Part shown: positions 10,328 through 23,329 of the stretch, piece by piece
How positions within the stretch are numbered: the first letter of the stretch is position 1
Layout: every line of letters starts with the position of its first letter
The notes under the pieces: generated by a model
Databases searched by the model: none
Told to the model about the DNA's origin: nothing
The model's input: only the letters and a program-made list of their open reading frames with translations
Position numbers and translations under genes: made by a program
Source: Gnetum montanum
Taxonomy: Eukaryota; Streptophyta; Gnetopsida; Gnetales; Gnetaceae
Length of the DNA stretch: 64,000 nucleotides
Assembly: GCA_015680685.1 (NCBI GenBank)
Contig: MNCI01026966.1
Span: 494,182 to 558,181, forward strand
Direction: 5' to 3'

Positions 10328-12345
10328 GAGAGAGTGCACCACCCCAGAATTAGGGGATTTTTCTCTTATTTAGCTGAAGAAGGTGTACAATTGGTATGCA
10401 GTACTAGACGAGAACAACTTACAATGTAATGGTATGGTCATAGCTCCTTGACTGCCACATATGACCTCCTAGCAGGAGTTGATGAGCCAGTGTTCACTAG
10501 GCTGAGAGATATCCAAGAAGTGCAACTACTGGTGTTTGCTATTTTCCAACCTTTTGCTTGCCAATCTTGTTTCCAAAGCTAATCACTAGAAAGCCAAATG
10601 CCAAGATGCCAATCTCTGGAAGTTAATCGCAAGAAATACAAATTGAGAAGCCAACCCTTTGAACGTTGTTTGTTGGGGTATTTACAGAGCTAGGAGCAGA
10701 AGAGATATGTGGTTTGGATGCCACATGTCCTAGGTCCCACATGGCCCAAATTGTGAATGTGCCATACTAGTGTGTAGTGCTACGCTGCAGTGTTATGCTG
10801 ATGTGCTACACTGCAGTGTAACGAGGCTGGACATGAAACCTACTAAGTTGTGATCATACCATTCAAACTACATGTGCCAAAATCCATGGGACTACCATGT
10901 TTTTACAAAACATGCCAATGTCAAATGCAAAGTGGAGTGTATGCTCTATGATTACGTTTTTCCTGCTCTTGCAAGTAGGGTCAAGTGTAGGGACAACTTT
11001 GGTAATCAACAAGGGGGGGATGCAAAACAAAGAAAACTTCTGATCTTGTCTGTTGAAGAGATGATAGAGTAGAAATAACCCTTCTTAATGAGGTATAGAG
11101 TTGCTGGAGGCATCCTGGGGCTTCCATGTGAGTGTTATGCTACCTACACTACCCAGCATATTGACATACCATAAACACCTGCACGCTACGCTATGCTACG
11201 CTGCATAGCGTAGCCGCCAGTCTTGAGACCAATCTTGCTTGAAAATCAAAGATACCCCTCTGAGGTTTAGCTAGGCAAGCAACTTCAGTAGTTGGCAACC
11301 TTACTTTTCATGTTGAAAGACCATAGGACCTACGAATTTCATCCTTGATACATTTTTGGACTTTGTCTTTGCTATGTTGTCCAGTGTAGCATAGCATAGT
11401 AGCCAGTGTGAGGTGTATTCAAGAAACTATGATTGGGACCTGAGGGAGAAGTGGGATAGGTAGTCTTGAAGGTCAGAGCATGGCCAAGTGTAATCCTTTA
11501 GCTAGGGCAACTTGATGAGGGACCTTCATGCATTCTAACCCTACTACATTATGCTACACTATGTAGTGTAGCATATTGTAGCACCTAGTTTAACTTGAAT
11601 GTTGACTCACTTTGTAAATGTTTTGTCATGGGATGTCATTCATGTCCTAGAGTGGTAGTAGAACAAGCATTTTTGATGGCAATTATGCTTACTTCGTCAA
11701 AATAGTCTATGTGGAAGCATTGTCACAATAGAACTCTGCTACGCTGCGTAGCATAGCATAGCGTAGCACTCAAATTAAGATGATTTTTGACAAAATTTTC
11801 CACATCTTCCTGTGTCATGTTGATCATGCTTTAAGGATGAAGTGGGGTAGATATCCTAGAGGGCTGAATCATTTTCAATTGCATCTTTGGTGCTTGATTA
11901 GTCTCCACCTGGCCTGCTACGCTATGCAACATAGCGTAGCATAGTAGGTCTCACAGTTAGAAAACTTGCCAAACTATTTAGTCCATCTTGAACAATTTCA
12001 ACAACTCCTAGCATGGTCCTTGGGTAGACCATTAGCCAAGTCATGTATCAAGCTTGGCAAGCTAGAGGGTGTAGCAAGCATGTTAGCCTAGGAGATAGAA
12101 AATTTACTAGACTATATGGTCTACCCCTAGTGCCTCTTTCGTGCAAACTGCCCTCATGGCTGGGTGCTACATTGACTATGCTACAAAGGGTGGTAGGTAG
12201 GCTCAAAAGTGGCTTCATAGAAATTAGGACTTTTAAGGTGCCATATTATTTGCACGGTCCAGCGTGACACCGTGCTTACAGAGATCCTTGCCCAAATTTT
12301 AGGATTGTGCTGAATCATGAGAGTCCCAAAATTGATGGTGTTTCA
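10328..12345 (-). repeat. RE-D 3' LTR, lacking its last ~330 bp
   Basis: Starts TGAAACACC at 12345 beside the polypurine tract. It matches the 5' LTR (30649 down to about 28605) through most of its length but ends at 10328, where it joins pol sequence. The TATA box corresponding to 28949-28956 is changed to TATTTACA (plus strand, 10679-10686). It contains five U3 palindromes. Confidence 0.85.
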
Positions 12346-13820
12346 ATGGCCCCTCTTTATTGACGTTTAGAGGATTTTTCCAAGAGACGTCAACAAAGAA
12401 TATGAAACACCATGAAGAACAAGACACCAACACCGCTCTTTAGTACCCACTCAGATGATGCTTTTCTATGTTTGAGGGTATTTGGAGGGTGATGTAGGAG
12501 AGGGGCCAAGGGATGGATTTGAGGAAATATGATTAGGGAAGAAATGAATGTAGAATGCAATGCTATGAAAATTGTTGACGCAGTGTGATCCCTCGTTAGA
12601 ATGCTTATGAGGAGGTCAGCACGCATGGGTGTCTTTTCTTTTGGATTTTGACCTCTCGCTGGAATGCTTAGAGATGGTTGATCTATGGCTGAAATAATTG
12701 GAAAGCAGCTATTATGCCATTTTTTTATGCACTTGTTCCTTTTAGGTAGCTATCCCTTTTTTTTGAGCTTTTTCATGTTTTTTGCTTTTTCATGCTTTTT
12801 GTTAAACACCCACATTCAATTGGAGGCAATGTTGTCATCATTGTAGGATACATGTTTCCCCCCCAGGATGAGTTGTATTATATCCATGTGGGGCTTTGAC
12901 CTACCTATAGAGGTTTCCCATGGGACAAGTTGCATTACGTCCATCATGGACCTGGTGGTTGGGCATGTGAAAGGGCTTTATGTGCATTAGGAAAGCTTGT
13001 GAAGAAGATATGGGAAATTGTGGATATAGGGAATGAAGACTAAGTTGGCTAAAGGGAGAGTAGGATATGCACTCCCAAGTAGCTAAGATAGTTGAAGCAA
13101 CCACTTTGGAATAATGTAGTGTCTTGCTCTCATGGTGAAATGCATCCTTGAATGATGCCATCTTGGATTTTATCCTACAAACACAACAAAGAGAAAATCA
13201 GAAAAATAATCAGCATGTGAAGTGAAGATAAAATCGTGTTTGCTCAGAACATTTCCAGGGTGGCAAGTGTTGTGTTTGACATGTGTGATGTCGAAAGCAG
13301 GAAGGCCAGTGTAGGTTTTAGTAGTGGTAGGCCAGAAATTTTCAACGACCTTGTTGGAAATGGGCACTGAAGAGGCTAGGAGCGATGATGATGTAGGTGG
13401 TCAAGAATCCCCGTCAAAGGCAACCGTCATGAAATCCAACTGTAAGGTAAAAAGCATAACAAATGAATGCCTTCTTGAACTCTAGCAATGGTGAGGGATG
13501 GAGGATGGTAGCATTGTGGCTAGGCCATAATAGTACTGGGACTCTAGCAGCAGGTGCTGACAGTGAGAGCTGTGACCAACATGATTGGCTATGGTAGCGG
13601 TAGCTCTAAAAGGTTAGCAAGATGTCAAACGACATCTCTGGAAGATCAGCAAGATGCCAGGGATGATGATGCTACATGTTTCCCAAAGGATTTTTTCTTG
13701 GCAATGTGAACTTCATTTTGGCAGTGCAACATCCCACCCCATCTGCCTAGGAGGCTTGAAGATGTGCATGCTTGCTTGTTCAGAGGTTCACATGTGTGAG
13801 TTGGGAGGTGTTGTGTTGCG
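12346..13820 (-). other. RE-D first copy: polypurine tract and 3' untranslated region
   Basis: AGAGGGGCCAT at 12346-12356 (minus) adjoins the LTR. No convincing gene. The family hairpin lies at about 13512-13532 (CATTGTGGC-TAG-GCCATAATA), better preserved than in the second copy. Confidence 0.7.
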
Positions 13821-13824
13821 AACC

Positions 13825-14105
13825 TAGTTTAAGGTCTTCGTAGACTATTAGATGTGCTAGTTTAACATCCCAGTAGACCGATGTGCTAGTTTAATGTCAT
13901 AGCAAATGGTGGATGGCTGGTATAAGGTCATAGTGGACCATGCTGTGGGTGCTATTTTTACGTCATAACCCAAAGATGTGTTGTGCCAGTTTAATGTCAT
14001 GGACATTCTATGCCAATTTTACGTCATAGCAGATAATCTGTGCCAGTTTATAGTCATAGTAGACTATCTCTGCCAATTTTACATCATAGCGGATGATTTG
14101 CTTAC
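13825..14105. repeat. Boundary array iii (RE-D first copy)
   Basis: Same array as at 8675-8960, roughly 95% alike. Units such as gtgctagtttaacatcccagtagacc repeat at about 30-35 bp, directly after the integrase end. Confidence 0.8.
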
Positions 14106-14135
14106 CTTGCTTCACATCCAGTGTAATCCTTCATG

Positions 14136-17100
14136 TTAAACGTAGTATGGCTTCAGGTATAGGTGGTTGACAGGATTTGGAAATCCATTGCCATCTACAT
14201 CAACCAACTTGAATGCCCTATTTTCATAGGCTTTTGTGACTATAAAAGGGCCTTCCTAGTTGGCTAAGAATTTTCTCGTGGGTTCACGAATGGCCTTGAG
14301 GATTAGATCCTCCCTTCTGATCAGTCATTGGTATAAGTTGTGGTGATGTTTTCACTGTTGCTTATCTTGGTACCATTCGATGTGGCCAAGTGTTTAGGTG
14401 CACTCTGCCTCTACGGAGTCAAGATCAATGATCCTTGACTAATTATTTTAAGCCTCATCCACTACATTTGAAAGGATCATTTTAAGTGATGGAACCTACA
14501 ATTCAATAGTTAACACTACTTCAAATCCGTATACAAGACTGTATGGAGTCTTACATATAGCTATCCTGCATGTTGTGTGAGAAGCCCAAAGTAGATATAG
14601 GATTTGTTTGTGCAATCGCCTCTTGCTGCTGCTAAGCATCTTCTGTAGAAGGTTGATGATGACTTTGTTGGTTGCCTCTGCTTGGCCATTTTCCTGGGGG
14701 TAATATGGTGATGAGAAAGAATGTTTAATACCAAGGCTCTCACAAAATGCTTTGGTTTCTACACTACTGAATTGTGGCCTGTTGTTAGTAACAATGGTCA
14801 TGGGAAGGCCAAACTATGTTACTATGTTGTCCAGAATGAAGTGGCAAAATTGTTGAGACATAGTCTTTCTGAGAAGAATAGCTTCTACCCATTTTGTAAA
14901 ATATTTGGTTGTGGTAATAATGAAACTATGCCCTACAGAAGACTTAGGTGTAATGGGTCCTATCATGTCTAGTCCCTAACGTTAGAAGAGCCATGTGATC
15001 TATGTGATATGTAATTTAGTAGGTGATACATGTATAAGGTTCCCATGGTGTTGACACACATCACATGTTCTAACCTTGGCAATGCAATCACATTCCATGC
15101 AAGGCTAGTAGTAGCCTAGGCATCTAATTTTTGCTTTCATAGCCCTAGGGGCTATGTGCCCTCCACATAATTCCTCATGGACTTGGTTAATAAATTTTTG
15201 TGCTTCATTGGTGCTAACACAAGCTAGCAATATCCCGTCATAAGATTGTTTGCATAGAGTGTTGTCTCCTACGAAGACATATTTTTAGGCTCTTTTTTGT
15301 AGTGCATTTGTTTGGGTGGGTGTTAGATTTTATGATGGTTCACCATGTTGGAGGTATGCTTTAATGTTTTCATACCATTCTTGAGTATCTGTTGCACTTA
15401 CAAATGCGATATGTTCTATGTGAATCATAGGATCGATGCATTCCACTATCAAAGAGGGCAAGGTAACAAACATATGTGATGGCATGCTTAGTGCTAACGT
15501 GGATAATGCATCTACTATAGTGTTTTCACTACGAGGCATATGTTGGATATTTAAGGTTGCAAACTACTTTAGCAAGTGCTTGGCCAAATCATAGTAAGGT
15601 TGTAGATGTTGTGCTTTGCAAGCATATACTTCTGTTACTTGGTTAAAAAATAGTTGCGAGTCACCTTGAATCTTTAGGCTTTGGATCCCTAACTCTCGGG
15701 CTGCTAGGATTCCTCTAAGGAGACCCTCGTATTCTGCCACATTGTTTGTACAAAGGAATGTAAAGTGATATGTGAAAGGTTTGATCTTCCCAGAGGGGAA
15801 TGTGAGAACCACAACGGCACTACTACTTTATGTAGTTGAAGCCGCATTAAAGTGGACAATGGCTTCAAAGTCTATTGGTACTAGGCTTATGCTATTAACA
15901 TGTTCATCTGGGAACTTAGGTTCTATCACTACCTGGTCATTGATAGGTGAGGTTGTAAGTTGCATAGCTATGGCTTAACCTTTTATGAATGGTTGTGCTA
16001 CATAGTGTAGGCCAAATTTAGCAGTTATGGCCTTCCATCGAGCTATTCTACTACTTTCGTATATGCTGGTTGTAATAGCCTGAAGTATGTTGTTCTTGCA
16101 AATAATATTTAGTTGGCTATGAAACAAGTAATGCCTCCATTTCTTACGTGCAAATAAGAAAGTAAGACAATTTTCTTCTACTTCATTGTATTTGGCTTCA
16201 TAGGCTATTAAGGCATGACTTAGGTAATATATAGGGATTTCAGAGTTGTCGTTCCTCTTTTGGCAAAGCAAGGTAGTGATAGACATGTTTATGGTGGCAA
16301 GGTAAATGTAAAATGGCTTGTCTCTCTGTGGAGGGTAAATAGTGGGGAGATGGACAAGCTCTTTCTTCAAGCTATCAAAAGCTTCTTGACATTGGTTTGT
16401 CCACTCAAAGTTGACATCTTTTTTAGCAAGTGTTGCATTGGGTGAAACTTGCTAGTTAACCTTGCAATAAATCTTCTTATGAATTGTACCTTACCTTGTA
16501 GCCCACACAACTCTTTAAGGTTTGTAGGTGATGCTAAGTTAACAATAGCTTTAACTTTATCGGGGTCTACACGTATCCTTGTTTCTGACACTACAAAGCC
16601 TAACATGTGTCTGATTTTAACTCCAAAGACACATTTTCTAGGGTTGAGGTGAAGTTCGTGCCTCGAAAAACATTGAAGGACTAATTTTAAGTCATTCGCA
16701 TGATCAGAAGCTTTTTCAGATTTAATGGCTATGTTGTCCACGTAATCATTTAGCTTCTCCAAAAGGTAATCACTAAAGATGTAGGTCATCACCCATTGGT
16801 ATGTTGCTCTTGCATTCTTTAGCTTGAAGGACATCATTATGTAGCAGAAGGTTCCCTAAGGGGTAATGAACATAGTTTCTAGCTGATGTTCCAAGTTTAT
16901 GTGGATTTGGTTATAGCCTGAGAACCCATCCATAAAGGACAGTAAGGCATGACCAACCATAGTATCGATGAGTTGGTCGATGCTAGGCAATGGTAAATCA
17001 TCCTTAATTGTTACCTTATTCAAATCCCAAAAGTCTATATAGATTCATATACCCCTATTTTTATTTGAAATGACTACAATTTTTGATACCCATTCCAAAT

Positions 17101-17590
17101 AATTGATCGCCTGACTGAACCCAACCTAGTAAAGTTTAGTGATTTCATTACGTACAAGTAATGCAATCTCTGGTTTGATCTTGTGGGCTTTTTGTTTGAC
17201 TGCCTTGACACATGGATCTAGTATGATGTTATGTTGTATGATGCATAGATCTAAGCCTNGTGGATCTAGTATGATGTTATGTTGTATGATGCATAGATCT
17301 AAGCCTAGCATATCTTCATATGACCATGCAAACACTTCGGTGTTATCCTTGAGGACTCTCAAGATGCTTTGTTCAACTTGTAACTCTAGTAAGGAGCTAA
17401 CTTTTAATGTTCTTGCCTCCCCTTTGGATGTAGTCATGGGGATTTTGGTAAGGGGGTCCTTAGTCACATCACCAGCCTCTAAATCTAAGGCCTGGACTAG
17501 GTGTTTGGGCCAATCTAGGAGTATTTTTGAGGATGCTATGTAAGTGTCACAAGAGGATGGTTCAAGTCTACCAACTCTACATTCAAGCAT
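14136..17590 (-). pseudogene. RE-D pol: RT, RNase H, archaeal-type RNase H, integrase
   Basis: The replication half of the polyprotein, read right to left. RT begins near 17590; EVFAWSYEDMLGLD is a typical plant Ty3/gypsy lead-in. The active site is YVDN (16744-16733) instead of YVDD. The conventional RNase H lies at about 16370-15975. The second, archaeal-type RNase H is at 15812-15330, with NNVAEYEGLL, GDSQLF and late DALSTLAL. The integrase zinc domain is at about 15240-14960 and the core at 14801-14496, where the catalytic VTDN is VTNN. Stops and frameshifts split it into at least six pieces, and the N at 17259 adds a false 46-bp duplication. It is separated from gag-protease by the antisense cassette. 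Confidence 0.9.
17213..17306. other. Assembly join: 46-bp overlap duplicated around one N
   Basis: 17213-17258 and 17261-17306 are identical, separated by the N at 17259 and one G. This looks like two contig ends that were abutted without merging. The translation across it repeats the same 15 residues. Confidence 0.9.
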
Positions 17591-17767
17591 CTTGTAAACC
17601 TACTATGGGGCTTTGTTAGGGTTAAGGCCAAATGGAGATCATTATAGGAGGCCATTTCTCCAAGAAAACCTACCACAAAAAGGAGAAAAATAAACTCAAG
17701 TGATACCTACTTAAAACAACAACATGTAAGGAATGTATGCAAAGCAATGATGCAATACTAAAGGGTT

Positions 17768-17965
17768 GCTAGTTTAAGGTCTTAGCGGACCTTAACTATG
17801 AAAACTTTTATGCTAAAAATTGCTAGTTTAAGGTCATAGTAGACCATTAATGGGTTTAAAATGTAAAGGAGATGTTAATATTGTTGGTTTCAAGTCGTAG
17901 TGGACCATTACTATGCAAAATCATGAGTCAAGGTTGCCAGTTTAAGGTCATAGCAAACTGTTACT
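17768..17965. repeat. Boundary array ii (RE-D, before RT)
   Basis: Four to five units spaced about 50-60 bp, with core tgctagtttaaggtc(n6)gacc. It lies between the RT start and the antisense cassette. Same orientation relative to the element as arrays i and iii. Confidence 0.75.
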
Positions 17966-19628
17966 GAGCCACATTGTAGAAAATGAAGTGAAAATTTTAG
18001 TGCATTTGGGTGCTATGTTGTAACTGCATGCTATGCTACAGTAAACCCATGCTACGCTACAAGGGATAGGGGCATTCCACGTTACACGTGGAATGCATGA
18101 TGTACTACATTACGCACGGGACATGGAACATAATAGAAAGTAATAAGTGTTTTAACAGTGTAGGCTTACCCATGGCAATCTTGTCACTTTCACTGTCAAA
18201 GCTAACATCTAGAGCATAGCGCGGTTGAGCTAAGAGATAGCATAGTGGTCATAGTGTAGCAAATGATACATTCAAGTTTGTCAGTAGGATAATGGCGCGC
18301 AAGAGTGAACGCAGGCATTAGGGGCTTGCTAATGTAGATGAAGCGAAGCGCACCCTGCAATGTGTTCCCAAGGCACATGTTGAGCAATGGAAGGAGGCCC
18401 CATCTACCTCGTAAGTCGCTACACTACCCTTGTTTACATTTTTTAATTTATCAAGTTAGATTATTATTGTAGTCAATGTGTCTTGGTTATTACGATCATC
18501 ATTTTTTCTACGCTGCAACTATTGTTATTGCCTTGGCTACTGCCTTAGCTACTATGCCGTAGTTATCGTTGGTTTGGCCATGGCAACTGAAGCAATTTCT
18601 ATGCTATATTTGGTGCATGATGCTGCCTTGACCAAAATTTTTGGGAATGGACAATGCACCACCTTGAGGGTTTGAAGGGTTCTGAGTACTGTAGTGCATG
18701 TTCAATGCAACATAGCACCCATGGAGGGGATTTTGGCTTGCAAGGCTTCTTAGGCAATGTAGCACATGTTCAACATAGTGTAGCACAATGTATGCTATAT
18801 TTCATGTACTAGGACAAGGTTGGAGTAATGGAAACATTGTATGTATTTTTCTCAGGCCATGTCATTTTTGATATTGTGACTGTCAAACTATTGAGTTTTT
18901 GATGGTCACTATGCTACACCGTTACATTGCCAGTCTGACATTGTAAGTGTAAGACTATTGTGTTTTTTATGGTCACTATGCTGGTAGGGCTGCTACACTG
19001 CTATGTTTTTAGAGCTACTATGCTGCTTTGTTGGTTATAGTGTTGTACTTACTATGTTGGTCACAGTGTTGTACTTGATACATTGGTTACAGTGTTATTC
19101 TTGTTATATTGTTATGCCTATCATACTTGCTACATCGCTACGTTGCACGGGGTGTGGTTGTCTCATCATGCTATGCTTACCTCAGCTACTACTCTTGTGC
19201 AAAGTGTCGCTATTATGCTACGTTGTGCAAGGTGTGCCTACTATGCCATGTTATGCAAGGTGGGCCTGCTACACTACGCTATGCAGGGCATAGCCTCTAC
19301 GCTGTGTAGATCATACCTACCACGCTATGTAGTAGCTGCTACATTGTTATTAACATAGCTGCTACACTTTCTAGGGTGTACCTACTACACTATGCTATGT
19401 GTAATACCCTACTACACTCCATGTCATGTTTAGGTTTGTTTTGTTGTGTTAGGGACATATTGTTCATACTTGAAAAAAACTTGTATACCAGAGGCTATGC
19501 TACACCATTTGGTAACTATCACTTGAACACTATACTAATGTTTTGTGCTATGTCATGTAGGGTCATGTTGAAACCCATCCTAATCATGCTCAAGCTAGTG
19601 GGAGTCTTATGCTACCTAAGTGCACCCG
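17966..19628 (+). promoter_or_regulatory. Upstream region of the RE-D antisense ORF
   Basis: Non-coding on both strands as far as I can see. It is rich in variants of the LTR palindrome motif (ctacgctatg, gtagcatag), mainly near 18040-18060 and 19140-19410. A perfect inverted repeat with 11-base arms (18072-18082 and 18086-18096) contains ACGTGG. A promoter role is inferred from its position before the first aORF exon; no clear TATA box was fixed. Confidence 0.4.
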
Positions 19629-22600
19629 TGGCCAACGTCCCCCCCTCCCCATGCATGGGTAGGGGATTAGGTGGTCTAGTTCCAAGAAGGTGCATGGGAG
19701 TTCTTAGAGTTCCTCCTTCGCCACTTTAGTATGATAGTGTGATCACACTTATCAGCCAAAATAGTCATTGTTCTTGTTGAAACATTGTTTCTTGGTGCAA
19801 ACCGAGGCACTTTGAAGTTTATGGTTGATGGGTTTATTGAAGGTGAAGGGGTAGAAGGCTTGAATCAGTGCCCAAGAGGCTTAAGATGCTTATGTTGGAT
19901 TTGGGACATGCTTGAATTTAAATGCTATCATCAATACAACACATTGTTCATTTCCTATCACATGGGCACCTTCTTCCAAAATCCACCTAGGACCATCTAT
20001 TATGCTTGTGGGTGAGTCCTATGAAGATGCTTTAGATGTGTTGTATCATTTTTCTTGTGTAGTTAAAATGTTTATTGTACTCTGCATGTTACTAGGTTTG
20101 TAATTGACAAGGATGGTCTTCACGATCATGAGGGGACATTGGCATTGGCCCAAATGGCTTTATAAGAGTTCTCTTCTACCAGGAACATACGCACCAGCAT
20201 TATAGAATAGCTTGGGGCTGATTTCAAGACCTATCCAACCAAATATTCTAATTTCTATGTGAAATGTGAAGAACTTGGATGGTTGGATGGCGAATGGGCA
20301 TCCTATCGAGCAGTTACTGTAGAAGATGTCCTAGTGGAAATCCCAGCATTTCCTACACCATTTAGACCCGATGTGTTAAATTATGCATTTTTTTTTCATG
20401 TGTTTAAGTGATTAATTTCTTTTTTGCTTTTTGTTACTTCTATCATTGATTTTTGTAGTAGCAAGCAAACCCCAAGAGGTTATACTAATCACCTTTGAAC
20501 GTGATGAAACTAATCTCTTCCTCAAGTATGGGGAGGTGGATGAGACACAACGTTGGCTATGCAATGGGGCCCCAACCACCCTTGTTCATAATGTTCAAGA
20601 GGCTAGGCTCATGGATTGATTTTTAGCTATAAATCCAAGTGTCCCTACTACAGAAATGCTCTCCCTAGTTGATTCTTTTTCCAAAAAGGTTGATCAATTC
20701 TGCACACGGGTTCACAATGTGCGGGTGGTTTGTGAGATTACTGACAACCTTTTCGTAGATCTTTTCAGTGTTCCTTCTCATGGTCTACCTATAGGGGATA
20801 AGACCAACAAGGATATAAACCATCAGGGGGATATAGAAGAATGTCTAAGGATGAGCAAAGACCGAAAGGGGATTTACATGCATAAGGTTAGGCCAGGGGT
20901 AGCCCAAAAGGTTTATCCTATCTTCCAAGCTCATGCCTTGCCCAAGCTACTCTCCCAAGGGAAGATACTTGGGCTAGAGCAAGCTTGGATCATGAGGGAT
21001 GTCATGGAAGAAGGGACTCATTACAATTGGGCCAAGTACCTTTCCAAAGGCTTGTGAGCTAAAATGGTTAAGCTTCGTGAGAAACTTGATGCCCATTTCA
21101 ATGTACACTTTGCCTTCTTCATAGCTTGCCTACGATAGTTTGCAAAATTCTTGGTAGTCCAGGAGAATGGCATCTGGGTGTAGTAGGATCGCACCTAGAT
21201 ATCCAAACTGTGGATATGCCAAGTATTCTGTACCACCCAATATCAAGATCCCCTAGAAGCTATTGGCGAGCCTCTTTCGATAATGATGAAGGATTGGGTG
21301 GGATGTCCCTTTCATGCACCAGATAGCATTGGAGAGGTTCCTCCGACTAACATGGGCAATGTGCTAAGGGGGGCACATCTCATTGTAGAAATGGTGAAAT
21401 CCAAGCTGCAGCATAAGAAGTCTCGTCTCATGAAAGAGCCTCCACACACTAGTGAAGAGAGAGGCAGAAAGTTGCGAATCAAGATTTGCAAAGTATAGCC
21501 CATAGTTGGTAAGTATGTTTAATTGTCTTATTAGTTAACCTTCCCTTTTTTTGTTAGACTAGCCTGCTTACCTTGGACATGTTTAACAAAAGAATAAGAA
21601 GAAGTTTTGGCCCCTAAAGTAGGGGCCCCCGCTATAGCAGAAGAAGGAGAAGAGGCCCCAACTACAGAGGAGGAGGCCCTTGCCATAGAGGAAGAGGCCC
21701 CTACTACCAATGATTCTTTTGCAAAGTATGCCCTAGCACCTGAGGGCCATATGATAGTTGAAGACGCTGCCACATTATTGAGTTAGCTAGAAGGGGAAGG
21801 GTTGCAATTCAATGTCGATGAGTTTGACCATTTTCTTGACAATGTGCAAATGGGCAATCCCCCCCCACTCTCACCCCTAAGGGTTTGTTGGGTAGGAAAT
21901 TTGCACTGTCGTTTATGCTATTTATCAATTTTTTACTTTCCTCTTCTTCATTATGCTAACATGCCTTGTTGTGTAGTGGACACTACTTTTAAGACCCTTG
22001 ATTCCTCTTCTTCGATCTACCTCCAACCATGGACCAAAACTCCAAACAAATTTGCCTTTCTGGAGGGGGTGTTTGATGACATGATCAACCGCCTAAGGTA
22101 GATTGATCCTGAAATAGGCATGTTCAAATTACAATGTTGGGCTCTCTAAGTTATTACATTTTTTCCATCATCCCATGACTAATGCTTTCTCATGTGTGAT
22201 TGAAAACTTCTCATTTTAAATAGGACCCTAGAGAAGCAGTCAAGGTTGATGCAGTGCCTATACTCCCACCAGAGGTGACTGAGGTGCCTCATGATGTATA
22301 CGAGGAAATGAGAAAATGTGTGCTCTACTTGGCATGATCATTGGGGAGTGTAGGCGCATCAACAAGGACCTCTAGAAGTAGGTCCAAAAGCTAGAGAAGG
22401 AGAAAGCTAGCCAAGCAATCAAGTTGGAGGATCTATAGTCAAGAAATGAATTCTTATTGGCCCATGATGCTCCCAATGGCACTTGGCATATGGCTGTGAT
22501 TGATTATGCAAGATACTAGTGAGCCATACGGGGTAAAAATGAGGCCACACAAGAAATAATTGAACAATGCTTGCAGATGGATCTCCTAACCCATAGAAAC

Positions 22601-23175
22601 TAGGATTGGAAGGACTACAGCACCAAAGTGTATGAATGGGGGCAAGCATAGAAAAATCACAAGCACATGTACAAAGTGGAATGTGCTACCTATGGTCAAA
22701 AATATCAGGATGCCTCCGTTGAGTTGCATACCCATAAGTTATTTCTCAATGGGATTGGTGCTACTGAGGCCTTTGAAAATTCATGCAACAGGTAGTGGTT
22801 AGTGAGTCTTCTGAAAGAGAAATGACCTTACCTTCCGAGGAGACTCCTACTTCCACTTTTTCTCCTGGGCCACCCAAATGGATGGCTATGGAGAAAGGGA
22901 AAGTTATGGCAAGCATTGATCTTGGGGAGGAAGATTGGGCCAACCTAACCGAGGAGGAGATTCTTCGGTGTCTAACAGCTGGCATGGACAAGATACCCCT
23001 TGAGATGGATGCGGGCTCGTCTCAGGTTTATCACTTTCCATTGTATCACAGTTTATTTTATGAGAGCCTTATTGTAATTTGAGTCATTATTTTTGTTTTT
23101 ATTTTTATGTAGGATCCAAATGGAGGTGCAGGACCTAGTGGAATAAGAGATGAAGATGCTAGCAAAGACTTGTAG
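19629..23175 (+). pseudogene. RE-D antisense spliced ORF (aORF), unknown function
   Basis: Encoded opposite to gag-pol. Proposed exons by comparison with RE-C: 19629-20011 (donor GTGAGT), 20096-20372, 20459-21508 (donor GTAAGT), 21558-21882, 21977-22117, 22224-23025 and 23113-23175, ending in TAG. The start codon aligned to the RE-C ATG is GTG here. Features are a conserved N-terminal part (SLIQNIQ/VHNVQEARLMD, LFVDLFSVPS, LLSQGKILGLEQAWI, VMEEGTHYNW), an acidic EEAPTTEEEA-type repeat after 21600, and a C-terminal PSEETPTSTF...PPKW segment shared with RE-C. Several in-frame stops show decay. I do not recognise a catalytic motif. It could be a captured host gene or a Tat-type accessory ORF. 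Exon ends are inferred from GT/AG sites and homology. Confidence 0.7.
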
Positions 23176-23329
23176 CGTGGTGGCACAAGATGTTGATTTT
23201 TGTTTTTGCATTTTATTTTTTGTAACTCTTATTGTATGGACTTCAAATTTAATGGAGAGTAAGAAAATGAAACAATTATTTAATCAATTTTTTGGTTAAT
23301 ATTTTGTTAATATTCTTGGGCCCCTTGTA

